From NCBI RefSeq assembly GCF_001898805.1, contig NZ_MKVJ01000017.1, forward strand, positions 166,066 to 230,065: a stretch of DNA of 64,000 nucleotides, read 5' to 3'. Positions 39,204 to 47,492 of this stretch are shown piece after piece. Made by a program: the position numbers and the translations under genes. The notes beneath the pieces were generated by a model. It searched no databases, was not told the origin of the DNA, and saw nothing but the letters and a program-made list of their open reading frames with translations. The stretch is from Leifsonia sp. 71-9. Lineage in GTDB: Bacteria > Actinomycetota > Actinomycetes > Actinomycetales > Microbacteriaceae. Position 1 is the first letter of the stretch, and every line of letters starts with the position of its first letter.

Positions 39204-41795
39204 TTGGGGGACGTACTGGCTACTTTGAAGGCTCGGCTGCGAGCGATACGGCGGCTTGGAACACCGCGATTCTGGCGACGGCGGATGCGGATTCGAAATC
39301 GAACACTGAAACTGGCGTTCGCCGCCGACCGGACGCGCACATGGATGTCGACTCAGGGTGCCCGTGCGACAGCCGCGCGACGGCTGACCAGGCAGAGTCT
39401 GGCGCTCGTCTCTGTGGCGATCGGCTTGGTTGTGGTCTCTGAAGTTGTCGCATTCACCCTTCGAACATCAGGAATCCTGCCTGACGTCCTGCCCGACGTG
39501 TCCCTCCTCGGGCCGGCGTCGAAAGATGGTGTCCTAGCGTTCGTCGGAGCCGGCGTGGCTGCGGCGGCAACGCTCCTCGGTCTCTACTACGCCACCGTCG
39601 GCGTCGTCGCATCAACTGTCTACAAAGATGTGCCGGGGGAGGTGCGGGACCTATTCGTTCGAGAGCGTGACGGTGAGACATACATTTACGCTCTCGTGCT
39701 CGCCGTCGCCGGAGGTCTCACCGTGCTCGCGTTGAGCGCGTTCGGCTACCCTGTCGCCGGCCTGACCATATTGGTTCTAGCGGGAGTCGCGATTCTCACA
39801 ACCGTATGGTTGGCCGTCCTCGGCCAACGACTCTTCGGCTTCTTCGACCCAACGATGCTGAGTCGTTCGCTGCCGAAACAGATCGCTGGTGCGGTGCATG
39901 ACGCTGCAGGGCGTAAGACTCGAGGAAACGAGAGTCGCCAGCGACGCGCACACGTCGACGCAGTCAACGGTTTGGCGATGTTCCGGCAGATCGCTGAGAT
40001 CGTCGAACGTGCAAACTACGGTGACGCACGAGCTCCGCTGACGATCAGTTACCAGCTTTTGCGCTTGGTCGCTCGATACTCGCAGTCGAAAGACGCCATT
40101 CCGACCGAAAGTTCATGGTGGGCGAAAACCCCCAACCACCAGAACTGGCTAACGATCGACTTCTTTCAGCTGAACACCGCGTTGAGCACTGCCTCCGGAG
40201 TTGCCCCGAAACCTGTGCCCGACGCGTTTTGGTTCGAACGAAACGTCGCCGGCATTCTGAGAGTCGCGTTGCCTGCGTCGATGCGTGCGCGCGGGGGAAC
40301 CGATTTGTTGGCCCTTGCTGAGACGGCGTCCAACGTCAGCTCCCTCCTCGTACGCCGCCTACAAGTGCGGGAGGCGCTCATGATGGAAGAGGCATGGGGC
40401 GACGCGATCCGCCGAATCGCGGACGAGCCCCTCGTTGACGGTCCAGAAGACCTTCGCAATACGCAACGCCTCGCGCAGCAGTCAGCCGCTGAGAGCTTGG
40501 TCATCCCACTGACCCGGATGTGGCTCGGGTTTCGTGAAGCAGCGGATGACCTGTTGAGGCGGGACCTTGACGCGCAGTTCGACGCGGCGATCACCGGCGA
40601 AGGTGCGGACCAGGCGGAACAGCTGCCAACTAAGACCCGGAGGATCGCCGAAACGTTTGCGGCGGCGATCACCCTCGAACGTCGGACGGAGGGCCGCCGA
40701 GTCACCCCGGCATGGTGGGCGAACCACTATCTCGCCCGCACGCTTTCGGACGAGTTCCTGACCACCCACAAATCCATAGTTGGCGCGATCGACGCGCGGA
40801 CAACCGAGCAGGTTGCAGCATTTCGGACGGCAAGGAGGCCGGACCTTGCCGCCGTAACGGCGATCGCAGCGCTGGAACTGTTCCACAAAGTCGAAGTGCA
40901 CACGCCGGCGATCACTGAAGCCCAGGCGAAGCTCGCGTCGCATCGCAATCCGAACACCGAGAACGAACTGTGGCCAGATACAAGCTCCGTCGAATCACGC
41001 GCCGAGGAGAAGAGGACTGCAACGACGGTCAGCCTGGGTGAACTGCTGCCGGAACTGCGTTCAGACAGGTTCGAATCCGACGCCCCCGACCTCTACGGGC
41101 AGGCGTACCAGTTCGTGCGGCAAGGTGCGTTCGACGCAATCTTGAACGGGGACAGAACTACAGCGGCACGGCTCTACGCAGCCATTTTCGACGAAGTCGG
41201 GCACCTCCAGGACCGAATCCAGGCGGACCTCTCAGACCGAACCACCCAACAGAGCCTGGGGTTGATCGTCGAACCGATCGTCGGTGCGATGGAACTCGCC
41301 GGTCTTGCTCTCTTCATGCAAGAGCTCGACGACGAAGGCATCTGGGCTCAGGTGCTCGCGCAATGGGATCTGCTCATCGCGGCAGCGCCTGGAACGCCCG
41401 GAATGTTGATGGCCGCAATCGCGGTAACGGACGACATTTTCCTCGGCGGACCCGGCGGGATGAACCGGACCGCGCGCGGCTCCGCATTCGCAGAGCTCCT
41501 TAGTGACCGAGGTCTCGACGATGCGCACGAATCGCGTACCCGGGGCTCGTATCCGTTCGGGCGGCCCAGGCATCGACCGCACCGCAGCCCGATCGTCTCC
41601 GCGATGATGCCGTCCTTTTACGGTCACACCGATGACTTCCATCACCTTTTCGTGGCCGCCTACCTCGCTGATCGGCTTCCGCCGGGAACGCAATATGACG
41701 CGCCAATCCAATCACTCATGCAGCAACTGAGCAGGTTCCGATCCCTCCCCTTCGCTGACGGCGATGCAGAAGACGGGGCCGCCCACGATGAATAG
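39204..41795 (+). CDS. Large membrane protein with long cytoplasmic helical domain
   Basis: An 863-residue protein of unknown family. An Arg-rich N-terminus is followed by about four membrane segments within residues 65-210 (LALVSVAIGLVVVSEVVAFT; GVLAFVGAGVAAAATLLGLY; LVLAVAGGLTVLALSAFGYP; LTILVLAGVAILTTVWLAVL). The remaining about 640 residues are soluble, mainly helical and acidic. The start is uncertain: TTG 39204 has no ribosome-binding site; ATG 39285 or 39345 are alternatives. It overlaps the next gene by 8 bp, so they form an operon and probably one complex. Confidence 0.6.
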   Translation: MGDVLATLKARLRAIRRLGTPRFWRRRMRIRNRTLKLAFAADRTRTWMSTQGARATAARRLTRQSLALVSVAIGLVVVSEVVAFTLRTSGILPDVLPDVSLLGPASKDGVLAFVGAGVAAAATLLGLYYATVGVVASTVYKDVPGEVRDLFVRERDGETYIYALVLAVAGGLTVLALSAFGYPVAGLTILVLAGVAILTTVWLAVLGQRLFGFFDPTMLSRSLPKQIAGAVHDAAGRKTRGNESRQRRAHVDAVNGLAMFRQIAEIVERANYGDARAPLTISYQLLRLVARYSQSKDAIPTESSWWAKTPNHQNWLTIDFFQLNTALSTASGVAPKPVPDAFWFERNVAGILRVALPASMRARGGTDLLALAETASNVSSLLVRRLQVREALMMEEAWGDAIRRIADEPLVDGPEDLRNTQRLAQQSAAESLVIPLTRMWLGFREAADDLLRRDLDAQFDAAITGEGADQAEQLPTKTRRIAETFAAAITLERRTEGRRVTPAWWANHYLARTLSDEFLTTHKSIVGAIDARTTEQVAAFRTARRPDLAAVTAIAALELFHKVEVHTPAITEAQAKLASHRNPNTENELWPDTSSVESRAEEKRTATTVSLGELLPELRSDRFESDAPDLYGQAYQFVRQGAFDAILNGDRTTAARLYAAIFDEVGHLQDRIQADLSDRTTQQSLGLIVEPIVGAMELAGLALFMQELDDEGIWAQVLAQWDLLIAAAPGTPGMLMAAIAVTDDIFLGGPGGMNRTARGSAFAELLSDRGLDDAHESRTRGSYPFGRPRHRPHRSPIVSAMMPSFYGHTDDFHHLFVAAYLADRLPPGTQYDAPIQSLMQQLSRFRSLPFADGDAEDGAAHDE

Positions 41796-42756
41796 ACCCA
41801 CCGAACCGTTCGAAGGTCTGATCGGCGGTCGCAAGTCCATCGACTACCCTTTCGGGGCACACCCCACCAACGACCCCCACGAACGCGTACACGACAACAC
41901 CCTCGAAGATGTGGGACACTCTCTACCGTTTGGTCGTGGCCTCGACGATGGATTCGACGTCCTGCTTGAGCCAGATGGCAAGGAAGCCACCGAAATGGTT
42001 GAGAACAGTCTGCAGCTCTTCAGCCGAGGGTATGGATCGCTGAGAGACAGCGTCCGTGCTTTTGTTGAAGCCATCACCGTCGACCTCATGTTCGGGCCCA
42101 GCTATCTGGAAATCGAGTTCTTCTGGCGCGAAGACGACATGGAAAAGAAACCTGTCGCGTTCCTCCTCCACGCGCCACCCGCTGAGACCATCACCGAACG
42201 ACGAAACCGGTACACGCAGCGAGTGCAAGGGGCACCAGGTGGCGAGATTCAGCTCGTCTCAGCGGACATCGTGCGGATCGACCTGCCGAAGCAGTTGCGC
42301 GCTGACGCGGATGCACTCGTGGCGCTAAATCGTGCAGGGTCGCGGGAATCCTTAGTGTCCACAGACTTTGTCACGGGGGCGTTCGGGCGACGCACCGGCT
42401 TCGATGTGAAAGCTCATCGCGCACTGCTCGACGAAGTAGTGCTCACTGGTACGCGGGCCAGCGGGTGGACCGCGCGGGGATTCTATGCAGAAGGGCTCCT
42501 CGACCCTGCAAGAGCGTGGCGTGCGTTGACCTTAGCTAGGTTTCAGGTCGCCGTGCGAGACATCGCGATTGCCGCACTACAACGGGCGCTGGACCGGGCA
42601 GGAGAAGCGATCGGGTTCTCCGTGACTATGACGCTTTCCCGGGTACTGACCAGCGAGGACATCACCAAGATGGAAGCAGCTCTTGCCGACGGTAGCCGCC
42701 CAATCAGCGAACTTACCCATCCCTTCTTGCGGCCAGCCACGAGATCTCAGGACTGA
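41788..42756 (+). CDS. Soluble partner protein of unknown function
   Basis: A 322-residue protein if translation starts at the ATG overlapping the upstream stop (ATGAATAG); a start at 41764 is also open. It contains LRDSVRAFVEAITVDLMFGP, FFWREDDMEKKPVAFLLHAP and a C-terminal helical part ending ISELTHPFL. It is soluble, with a weak overall likeness to phage portal-type proteins that I would not rely on. The overlap with the 863-residue membrane protein argues for stoichiometric coproduction. It could be a membrane-plus-effector system; no enzymatic motif is evident. Confidence 0.55.
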   Translation: MNRPTEPFEGLIGGRKSIDYPFGAHPTNDPHERVHDNTLEDVGHSLPFGRGLDDGFDVLLEPDGKEATEMVENSLQLFSRGYGSLRDSVRAFVEAITVDLMFGPSYLEIEFFWREDDMEKKPVAFLLHAPPAETITERRNRYTQRVQGAPGGEIQLVSADIVRIDLPKQLRADADALVALNRAGSRESLVSTDFVTGAFGRRTGFDVKAHRALLDEVVLTGTRASGWTARGFYAEGLLDPARAWRALTLARFQVAVRDIAIAALQRALDRAGEAIGFSVTMTLSRVLTSEDITKMEAALADGSRPISELTHPFLRPATRSQD

Positions 42757-43437
42757 ACTAGCTATCGACATGCACCCAAGTAGTGAGGACCCTTGCACCG
42801 GGGCGTTCTGACCAAACTCCTATTAGCGAAGACGGCGACGGACCGCTCGACGTCGCGGTTCAACTCAGTATTCACGATTCACGCGGGTGGGTGACGCTCG
42901 CTTCCGAGACGCTGAGCGACTTGCCGTACGGTACCCGCCTTGCGCTCGGGCTCGCATCGACACGAAGCTGAATCGGCAGGTGCATGTTGGTTGGATGATT
43001 ATCGGGCGCCATAAGCAAAGCAATCCGAGCAGACGGTCAGACTGAAGGCGCGTTCATCAGCAACGTGCAACGCCGTGGAGGAGGAAGCGTGCCGATCACC
43101 GCGGCGATGATCCACGCCACACTCGCAGCTGGACGCAGGCAATTGGCCAGCGACACCGATCGATAGATCGTGTTCGAGGCTGACGGCAGAATGAGACACC
43201 AGTCGGCGCGAAACCCGTGCGGGCCTTGCCGAGGCGGCAAAACGGCTGTGCCAGAGAGTGACGCAATCGCCGAATGAGTGACTGAATCGACGCCTCAAGC
43301 GGCAAACTCGCCCGCCTCGGCGGGGCAGTAGATCAGCCGGCGCTCCATCTCGTGCAGTATCGGCTACGTGTACTACACGCCGGCCGATAACGTGGTCCTA
43401 AGAATCAACCTGTTCGCACCGCATGAAAGAACCAACA
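42757..43437. other. 680-bp region without a clear gene
   Basis: Several short frames only. One at 42783-42971 (VQLSIHDSRGWVTLASETLS) and one with an excellent GGAGGAGG ribosome-binding site near 43076 that stops after 25 codons (PITAAMIHATLAAGRRQLAS) look like fragments of lost genes. Consistent with decay inside the island. Confidence 0.4.
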
Positions 43438-43572
43438 ATGTCGATGTCTACAACGACCGAATGTATCTGCGATGACTACCCTCGCGTTCTCAACCACCTT
43501 CACACGGAGCTGGGCTGCGAGGGATCAGAGGAACACACCGGTCAATTCTGCAAGTGTGACGTTCGGGGCTGA
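43438..43572 (+). CDS. Very small Cys-rich open frame
   Basis: A 44-residue frame (MSMSTTTECICDDYPRVLNH, ending GQFCKCDVRG) with two CxC pairs and one more Cys, which could bind a metal. A weak GAAAGA precedes the ATG. There is no family and it may be chance; listed because the paired CxC pattern is unusual for random sequence. Confidence 0.3.
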   Translation: MSMSTTTECICDDYPRVLNHLHTELGCEGSEEHTGQFCKCDVRG

Positions 43573-43587
43573 CAGCCTCGGCAAGAG

Positions 43588-43923
43588 TTACTCGAAGCGC
43601 TCATGGGCGATCGCGTAGAACTCCTGAAGAGGAGTATCCCCGAAATACGCGTAGCCTCGTGCGTCGAGTTGGTCCGCGATGCGGATGAACCAGGCCGCTC
43701 GCCGCTCACCGTAGAGTTCGGTGCGCACAGCACGGGCCCTCAGCAACCGGGGCGACAAGCTCCCATATTTGCTGAGCACGGTATGTGCATGGTCGAGCTG
43801 AGTTGCGGTCAGTGGCCAGCCTGCCGAAGCGTCCGAGAGCTCCGCGCGGATTCTCAGCTCTTCCGAGGATAGAATTTCGGTCTCGATCATTGAACCAAAT
43901 AGGTCCTGAGTTGTAGCAAGCAT
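43588..43923 (-). CDS. Small hypothetical helical protein at the right island edge
   Basis: A 111-residue protein (from ATG 43923; a GTG at 43953 would add ten residues). It is helical and soluble (LSSEELRIRAELSDASAGWP; ARAVRTELYGERRAAWFIRI) and ends ALxEFYAIAHERFE-like. No family recognised. A palindrome (CTTGTGG/CCACAAG, 43941-43956) lies across the upstream region and is a likely control site. Confidence 0.5.
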   Translation of the reverse strand: MLATTQDLFGSMIETEILSSEELRIRAELSDASAGWPLTATQLDHAHTVLSKYGSLSPRLLRARAVRTELYGERRAAWFIRIADQLDARGYAYFGDTPLQEFYAIAHERFE

Positions 43924-43940
43924 GGGAGTTCTTGCTGTGT

Positions 43941-43956
43941 CTTGTGGCCCCACAAG
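43941..43956. promoter_or_regulatory. Palindrome upstream of the small helical-protein gene
   Basis: CTTGTGG and CCACAAG are separated by 2 bp. It overlaps the possible GTG start at 43953, so it favours the ATG start at 43923 if it is an operator. Confidence 0.4.
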
Positions 43957-44092
43957 GCCAACTATGTGGGACGGCTAGCGGAGGATTTTCCGGTAGCCGG
44001 CGGAGGATCACACAAATCCTCGGGAGCACGGCGGGCATAGAGGCCAGTAAATGCAAGGGTCAGAGGCGACCGAAAACGAATTGCAACTAACC

Positions 44093-44114
44093 CGGGGTGG
44101 GGTGGTTGCGATGG
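44093..44114 (+). repeat. Right copy of the 22-bp island-flanking direct repeat (putative att site)
   Basis: Matches 16951-16972 in 21 of 22 positions and the same orientation. It follows the last island-type gene and a small hairpin (GAGGAT 44003-44008 with ATCCTC 44016-44021), and precedes host-like sequence. Confidence 0.55.
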
Positions 44115-44160
44115 ATGCGATCGACGTCTCGATCTTCACGCAGGCGCTCGCACAGATGGG

Positions 44161-44562
44161 TTGGTCAGCAAACGAGCGAGGCCGGTGATCGGGGCTGCGC
44201 TGGCGACCCCACTCCTCCTCCTCCTGTGCGCCTGCACCCCTTCATCGAGCGACCTCGCGAAAAAGAATCTCGAGGATTCCGTGCGGCTCGCGATCGACCA
44301 TGTCGACAGCGTTGCGCCCGACGTCCATTCGACGGCCGAGCTTGTGGCCGGCGGCTGAATCGCGGACTACTCCCGGTACTCCGAACAGGATTTCAGGGAG
44401 AACGCCTCGTGCACGTTCCCCGGCTACGAATCGGCGACCTGGTTCCGCTGCACGGAAATCGAAGCCACTCTCGGACGCTCTCAAGCCGACACCACCACGC
44501 GGACGGTCGCCTGTCCCGATTCGATTCGGCGCGCGATGCCGAAGGACTTCCACCAGGGATAG
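44161..44562 (+). pseudogene. Lipoprotein gene with an in-frame TGA
   Basis: The frame opens with a lipoprotein signal (VIGAALATPLLLLLCACTPS, lipobox LLCAC) and continues SSDLAKKNLEDSVRLAIDHV to TGA at codon 66 (44356-44358). It then carries on in the same frame for another 67 codons as a plausible secreted domain (IADYSRYSEQDFRENASCTF; WFRCTEIEATLGRSQADTTT; TVACPDSIRRAM) with three cysteines, to TAG at 44562. A single substitution (CGA or TGG to TGA) would account for it. The TTG start at 44161 is weak, so the 5' end may also have been altered when the island inserted 46 bp upstream. Confidence 0.65.
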
Positions 44563-44638
44563 CCGCAAGTAGACCACTACTTGCCAGTTTGATACCATCG
44601 GGGATCGTCCAAGCAGAGGTGGCAGGGGAGCGGTTCAG

Positions 44639-45970
44639 GTGGCGCGTAGCCGTGGGGTGAGCCGGCGTTCGGCGGTGGCGGGCTACATCCTCCGGTCCCG
44701 GCTCCTGCGCGGCGTCTTCGTCTGCCTGGTCGTCTCGGGCATCGGCATCTCGATCACGTCGCCGCAGATGACGCTGTTCCTCGTCCGGGATGTGCAGCTG
44801 TCCGACACCGCGGCGGGTTTGTTCTATCTGACGAACCTCGCCGCTCCGATCGCGGGATACGCGGTCGGCTCGCTCTCCGACCGCACGGGGGCGCGCCTGA
44901 AAGTGTTCCGCATCTCGGCGCTGGCGGGGTTCCTCGGCTGGGTGCTGATGGCGTTCGTGACGCAGACCTGGATGCCGTTCGCCATCAACATCCTGCTGCT
45001 CAGCATCGCCGGAGCGGGCGCCGCGCAGCTGCAGGCGGCCGTGCGCGACGAGCTCGACCGACAGCCCACTCCGCTCGACAACAGTGTCGTCGCCGTCATG
45101 CGGATGGCGATGGCGGTCGGCTGGATCGTCGGGCCGGTGCTCGGCGCGGTGCTCGGCGCGCTGATCGGCCTTCGTCCGCTGCTGATCGTCACCGGGGTGA
45201 GCCTGCTGCTCTCCCTCGTTCCTCTGATCGGGGTCAGGGCGGCGCCGTACTCGCGGGTGACCACGGCGCCGGTGCTCGCGCGACGCTCCGGTGGTCGTCG
45301 GGAATCGCGGGCGTCCGGCGGCCGGTCCCTCGTGCCCCTGCTGCTGTTCACCGGCATCTACGTCCTCATCATGTGCGGGGAGACGGTCAAGCTCGCCTAC
45401 CTGCCGCTCTACCTCGACGGCCAGCTCCACGCGGACGCCGCGGTGCGCGGTGCGATCATCGGCTTCCAGCCGCTCGTCGAGATCGCCCTGATGCCGCTCG
45501 CGGCGGCGGCGGCCGACCGGTGGGGGGTCGCGCCGGTCCTGCTGGCGGGCGGCATCATGGCGGTCGCCGCCCATGTCAGCTACGCCTCGGCCGAGCTGGT
45601 GGTGCCGCATCTCGTCCCGCTGATCGTCGGCCAGGTGCTGATGGCCGGTGTGATCGCGACGTTCGGGGTGCTCGGGATCACGGTGGCGCAGCGACTCCAG
45701 CCAGAACGGGTCGGGATGGCGTCGAGCGTCTTCCTGAGTGCGTTCGCGATCAACGCCGCCGTCGGCGGGCTCGTCGGGAGCATCGGGACGGCGTGGCTCG
45801 GGTTGCCGCACCTGTTCTGGATCTCGGCGACCATCGCGGCCGCCGGTGTCGTCTCCCTCGTGGTCCTGAACGCGGTCGCTCCGCTCGACCCGTCCCGTCG
45901 GAGCGGTCGCGCAGCGCGGGCGGCCGAGCCGGTCGCCGCCCCGGTGTGCGCCCCGACCGGCGACGCGTAA
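44639..45970 (+). CDS. MFS sugar efflux transporter (SetB-like)
   Basis: A 443-residue 12-TM major facilitator protein resembling the SetA/SetB sugar efflux family. It has GIGISITSPQMTLFLVRDVQ in TM1, the loop 2-3 motif GSLSDRTGARLKVF, a mid-protein basic loop, and GETVKLAYLPLYLDGQLHAD opening the second half. The GTG at 44639 has AGGGGAG at suitable spacing. It likely exports sugars or sugar-like toxins. It stands alone, just outside the island and converging on the oxidoreductase gene. Confidence 0.85.
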   Translation: MARSRGVSRRSAVAGYILRSRLLRGVFVCLVVSGIGISITSPQMTLFLVRDVQLSDTAAGLFYLTNLAAPIAGYAVGSLSDRTGARLKVFRISALAGFLGWVLMAFVTQTWMPFAINILLLSIAGAGAAQLQAAVRDELDRQPTPLDNSVVAVMRMAMAVGWIVGPVLGAVLGALIGLRPLLIVTGVSLLLSLVPLIGVRAAPYSRVTTAPVLARRSGGRRESRASGGRSLVPLLLFTGIYVLIMCGETVKLAYLPLYLDGQLHADAAVRGAIIGFQPLVEIALMPLAAAAADRWGVAPVLLAGGIMAVAAHVSYASAELVVPHLVPLIVGQVLMAGVIATFGVLGITVAQRLQPERVGMASSVFLSAFAINAAVGGLVGSIGTAWLGLPHLFWISATIAAAGVVSLVVLNAVAPLDPSRRSGRAARAAEPVAAPVCAPTGDA

Positions 45971-45992
45971 CCGGCGACGCGTAACCGGCGAC
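45957..45992. repeat. 14-bp tandem duplication at the end of the SetB-like gene
   Basis: CCGGCGACGCGTAA is repeated head-to-tail at 45957-45970 and 45971-45984, with a partial third copy. The stop codon is the TAA of the first copy, so the second is a duplication of the gene's end. Confidence 0.75.
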
Positions 45993-46007
45993 AAGTGACG
46001 GGCGCCC

Positions 46008-46997
46008 TCAGACCGCCAGCACGACCTTCCGCCCGGGTTCGACGCGCTCGGCCGCCCGGTCCGCTTCCCACAGGTCGTCGAACGCGTAGACCTCCGGCGC
46101 CGCGACCCGCAGCCTCCCGCCGTCGATCGCGGCGAGCAGACCGCTCAGCAGGGCGCGGTACTGCGGCCGCTTCCTGAGCACGAAGTACGGGACGCTGCAC
46201 ACGCGTTCGCGCGGATGCCCGCGTCGTCGCGCGGCCGCCTCCGCCGAGCCGCGCAGGGAGTCCGCGCGTTCGTGCCCGGCACGGCCGGCGAAGGCGGTGT
46301 GCACGAGGACGCCGTCGGGCGCGAGGGTCTGGCGCACCTGGGGCGCGCCGGTGTGGTCGATCGCGGCGTCGAAGGGACCGCCCGCGGCGCGGCGCGCCTG
46401 TCCCATCCAGTCGGCCGCGCGGTAGTCGACGACGGGGATGCCGAGCTCGTCGGCGAAGCCGCGGGTGCGGGAGGAGGCGGTGCCGACGACGGTGCGGTCG
46501 TCCTGCGTCGCGAGTTGCACGGCGATCGACCCGACGGCTCCGGAGGCGCCCTGCACGAGCACGCGCCGGCCTCCTCCTGTCATCCGCAGTGCGAGGCCGG
46601 CGGTGACCGCGTCGAGCGGGGCGGTCGCGGCGGCGGCGGAGTCCAGGCCGTCCGGCACGGCGACGAGGAAGGTGGGCGACAGCACGAGCCGGGTGGCGTG
46701 CGAGCCCATGCGGGGCAGCACCCCGGCGACGCGTGCGCCCGTGCGGAGGCCGAGGGCCAGCGAGACGGCCGACTCCGCCTCCAGGACGCCGACGAAGTCG
46801 TAGCCGGGGACGAACCCGGGCAGCGGCTGGAACACGTAACCGCCGCGGCGCGCGAGCACGTCGGTGGCGCCGACGGAGGCGTGCGTCACCCGCACCACGA
46901 CCTCGTTGCCGCGGGGCGGCCGCAGGGACTGCTCGGCGAGCACCAGGGAGGTGGAGTCGCCGAATCGGGAGACCAGGGCCGCGCGTCTGTCCGCCAT
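46008..46997 (-). CDS. Zinc-free quinone oxidoreductase (MDR family)
   Basis: A 329-residue medium-chain dehydrogenase/reductase. The N-terminal GroES-like domain (VVVRVTHASVGATDVLARRG; PGFVPGYDFVGVLEA) precedes a Rossmann fold with RVLVQGASGAVGSIAVQLA and IDHTGAPQVRQTLAP. No zinc ligands are apparent. It probably uses NADPH to reduce quinones or enones. It is similar in type to, but not a close copy of, the oxidoreductase at 11565-12509. The start is ATG at 46997. The GNAT gene ends 9 bp upstream on the same strand, so they may be cotranscribed. Confidence 0.85.
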   Translation of the reverse strand: MADRRAALVSRFGDSTSLVLAEQSLRPPRGNEVVVRVTHASVGATDVLARRGGYVFQPLPGFVPGYDFVGVLEAESAVSLALGLRTGARVAGVLPRMGSHATRLVLSPTFLVAVPDGLDSAAAATAPLDAVTAGLALRMTGGGRRVLVQGASGAVGSIAVQLATQDDRTVVGTASSRTRGFADELGIPVVDYRAADWMGQARRAAGGPFDAAIDHTGAPQVRQTLAPDGVLVHTAFAGRAGHERADSLRGSAEAAARRRGHPRERVCSVPYFVLRKRPQYRALLSGLLAAIDGGRLRVAAPEVYAFDDLWEADRAAERVEPGRKVVLAV

Positions 46998-47005
46998 CGT
47001 CGCGC

Positions 47006-47311
47006 TCAGCCCGCGCTGCGCTGCTGCAGCAGGCCGGCGCGCTCGGGGTGGTCATCGAACCATTGGGCGACGTACCAGCACATCGGCACGATGCTCAGAC
47101 CGCCCGTGCGCTCGATGTCGTCGACGGCGTACTCGACGAGCTGACCCGCGTACCCGTTCCCACGCTTCGCCGGGACGGTGAACGACCGGGTCAGCGAGAT
47201 CGACCCGCCCAGGATGCGGTAGTCGAGCACCCCGACGAGCTCCCCGTCGATGTGCATCGCGTACCGGCTCGCGTCCGTCTCGTTGCTGAACTGGGTGACC
47301 ATGCGCCCCAT
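47006..47311 (-). CDS. Small GNAT acetyltransferase (YjdJ/NATD1 type)
   Basis: A 101-residue single-domain GNAT of the compact NATD1 group: AMHIDGELVGVLDYRILGGS, the FTVPAKRGNGYAGQLVEYAV block with the acetyl-CoA P-loop (RGNGYA), and CWYVAQWFDDHPE at the end. Substrates of this group are unknown. The ATG at 47311 has GGAGG about 13 nt upstream; ATG 47302 is an alternative. It ends 9 bp before the quinone oxidoreductase start. Confidence 0.85.
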   Translation of the reverse strand: MGRMVTQFSNETDASRYAMHIDGELVGVLDYRILGGSISLTRSFTVPAKRGNGYAGQLVEYAVDDIERTGGLSIVPMCWYVAQWFDDHPERAGLLQQRSAG

Positions 47312-47492
47312 GGTACGACCGTCGCCTCCGCGCGGGCCGCCCGTCGCGCGTCCGGGGCGACGGAGGTAGGGTGTCGATGTGGGACCCGACCCGCACCGGG
47401 GTCCCGCGCGCAGTCCGCGACCGAGTCACAGCAGGCCAGGCCGCAGGCGACAGCCGTCGCCCGCGACGACGCGACCTGATGGAGAACATCCC

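Noticed and set aside
41788-42756. Phage portal protein
   Set aside because: Only a loose impression of likeness, with no terminase, capsid or tail genes nearby.
45957-45992. Attachment site at the end of the SetB-like gene
   Set aside because: The 14-bp units are simple tandem duplications of the gene end and have no partner elsewhere in the window.
47379-47492. 38-residue N-terminal extension of the dienelactone hydrolase
   Set aside because: Although TAGGGT sits at leaderless spacing before GTG 47379, the residues are low-complexity Pro/Arg/Ser and a ribosome-binding site precedes GTG 47493.
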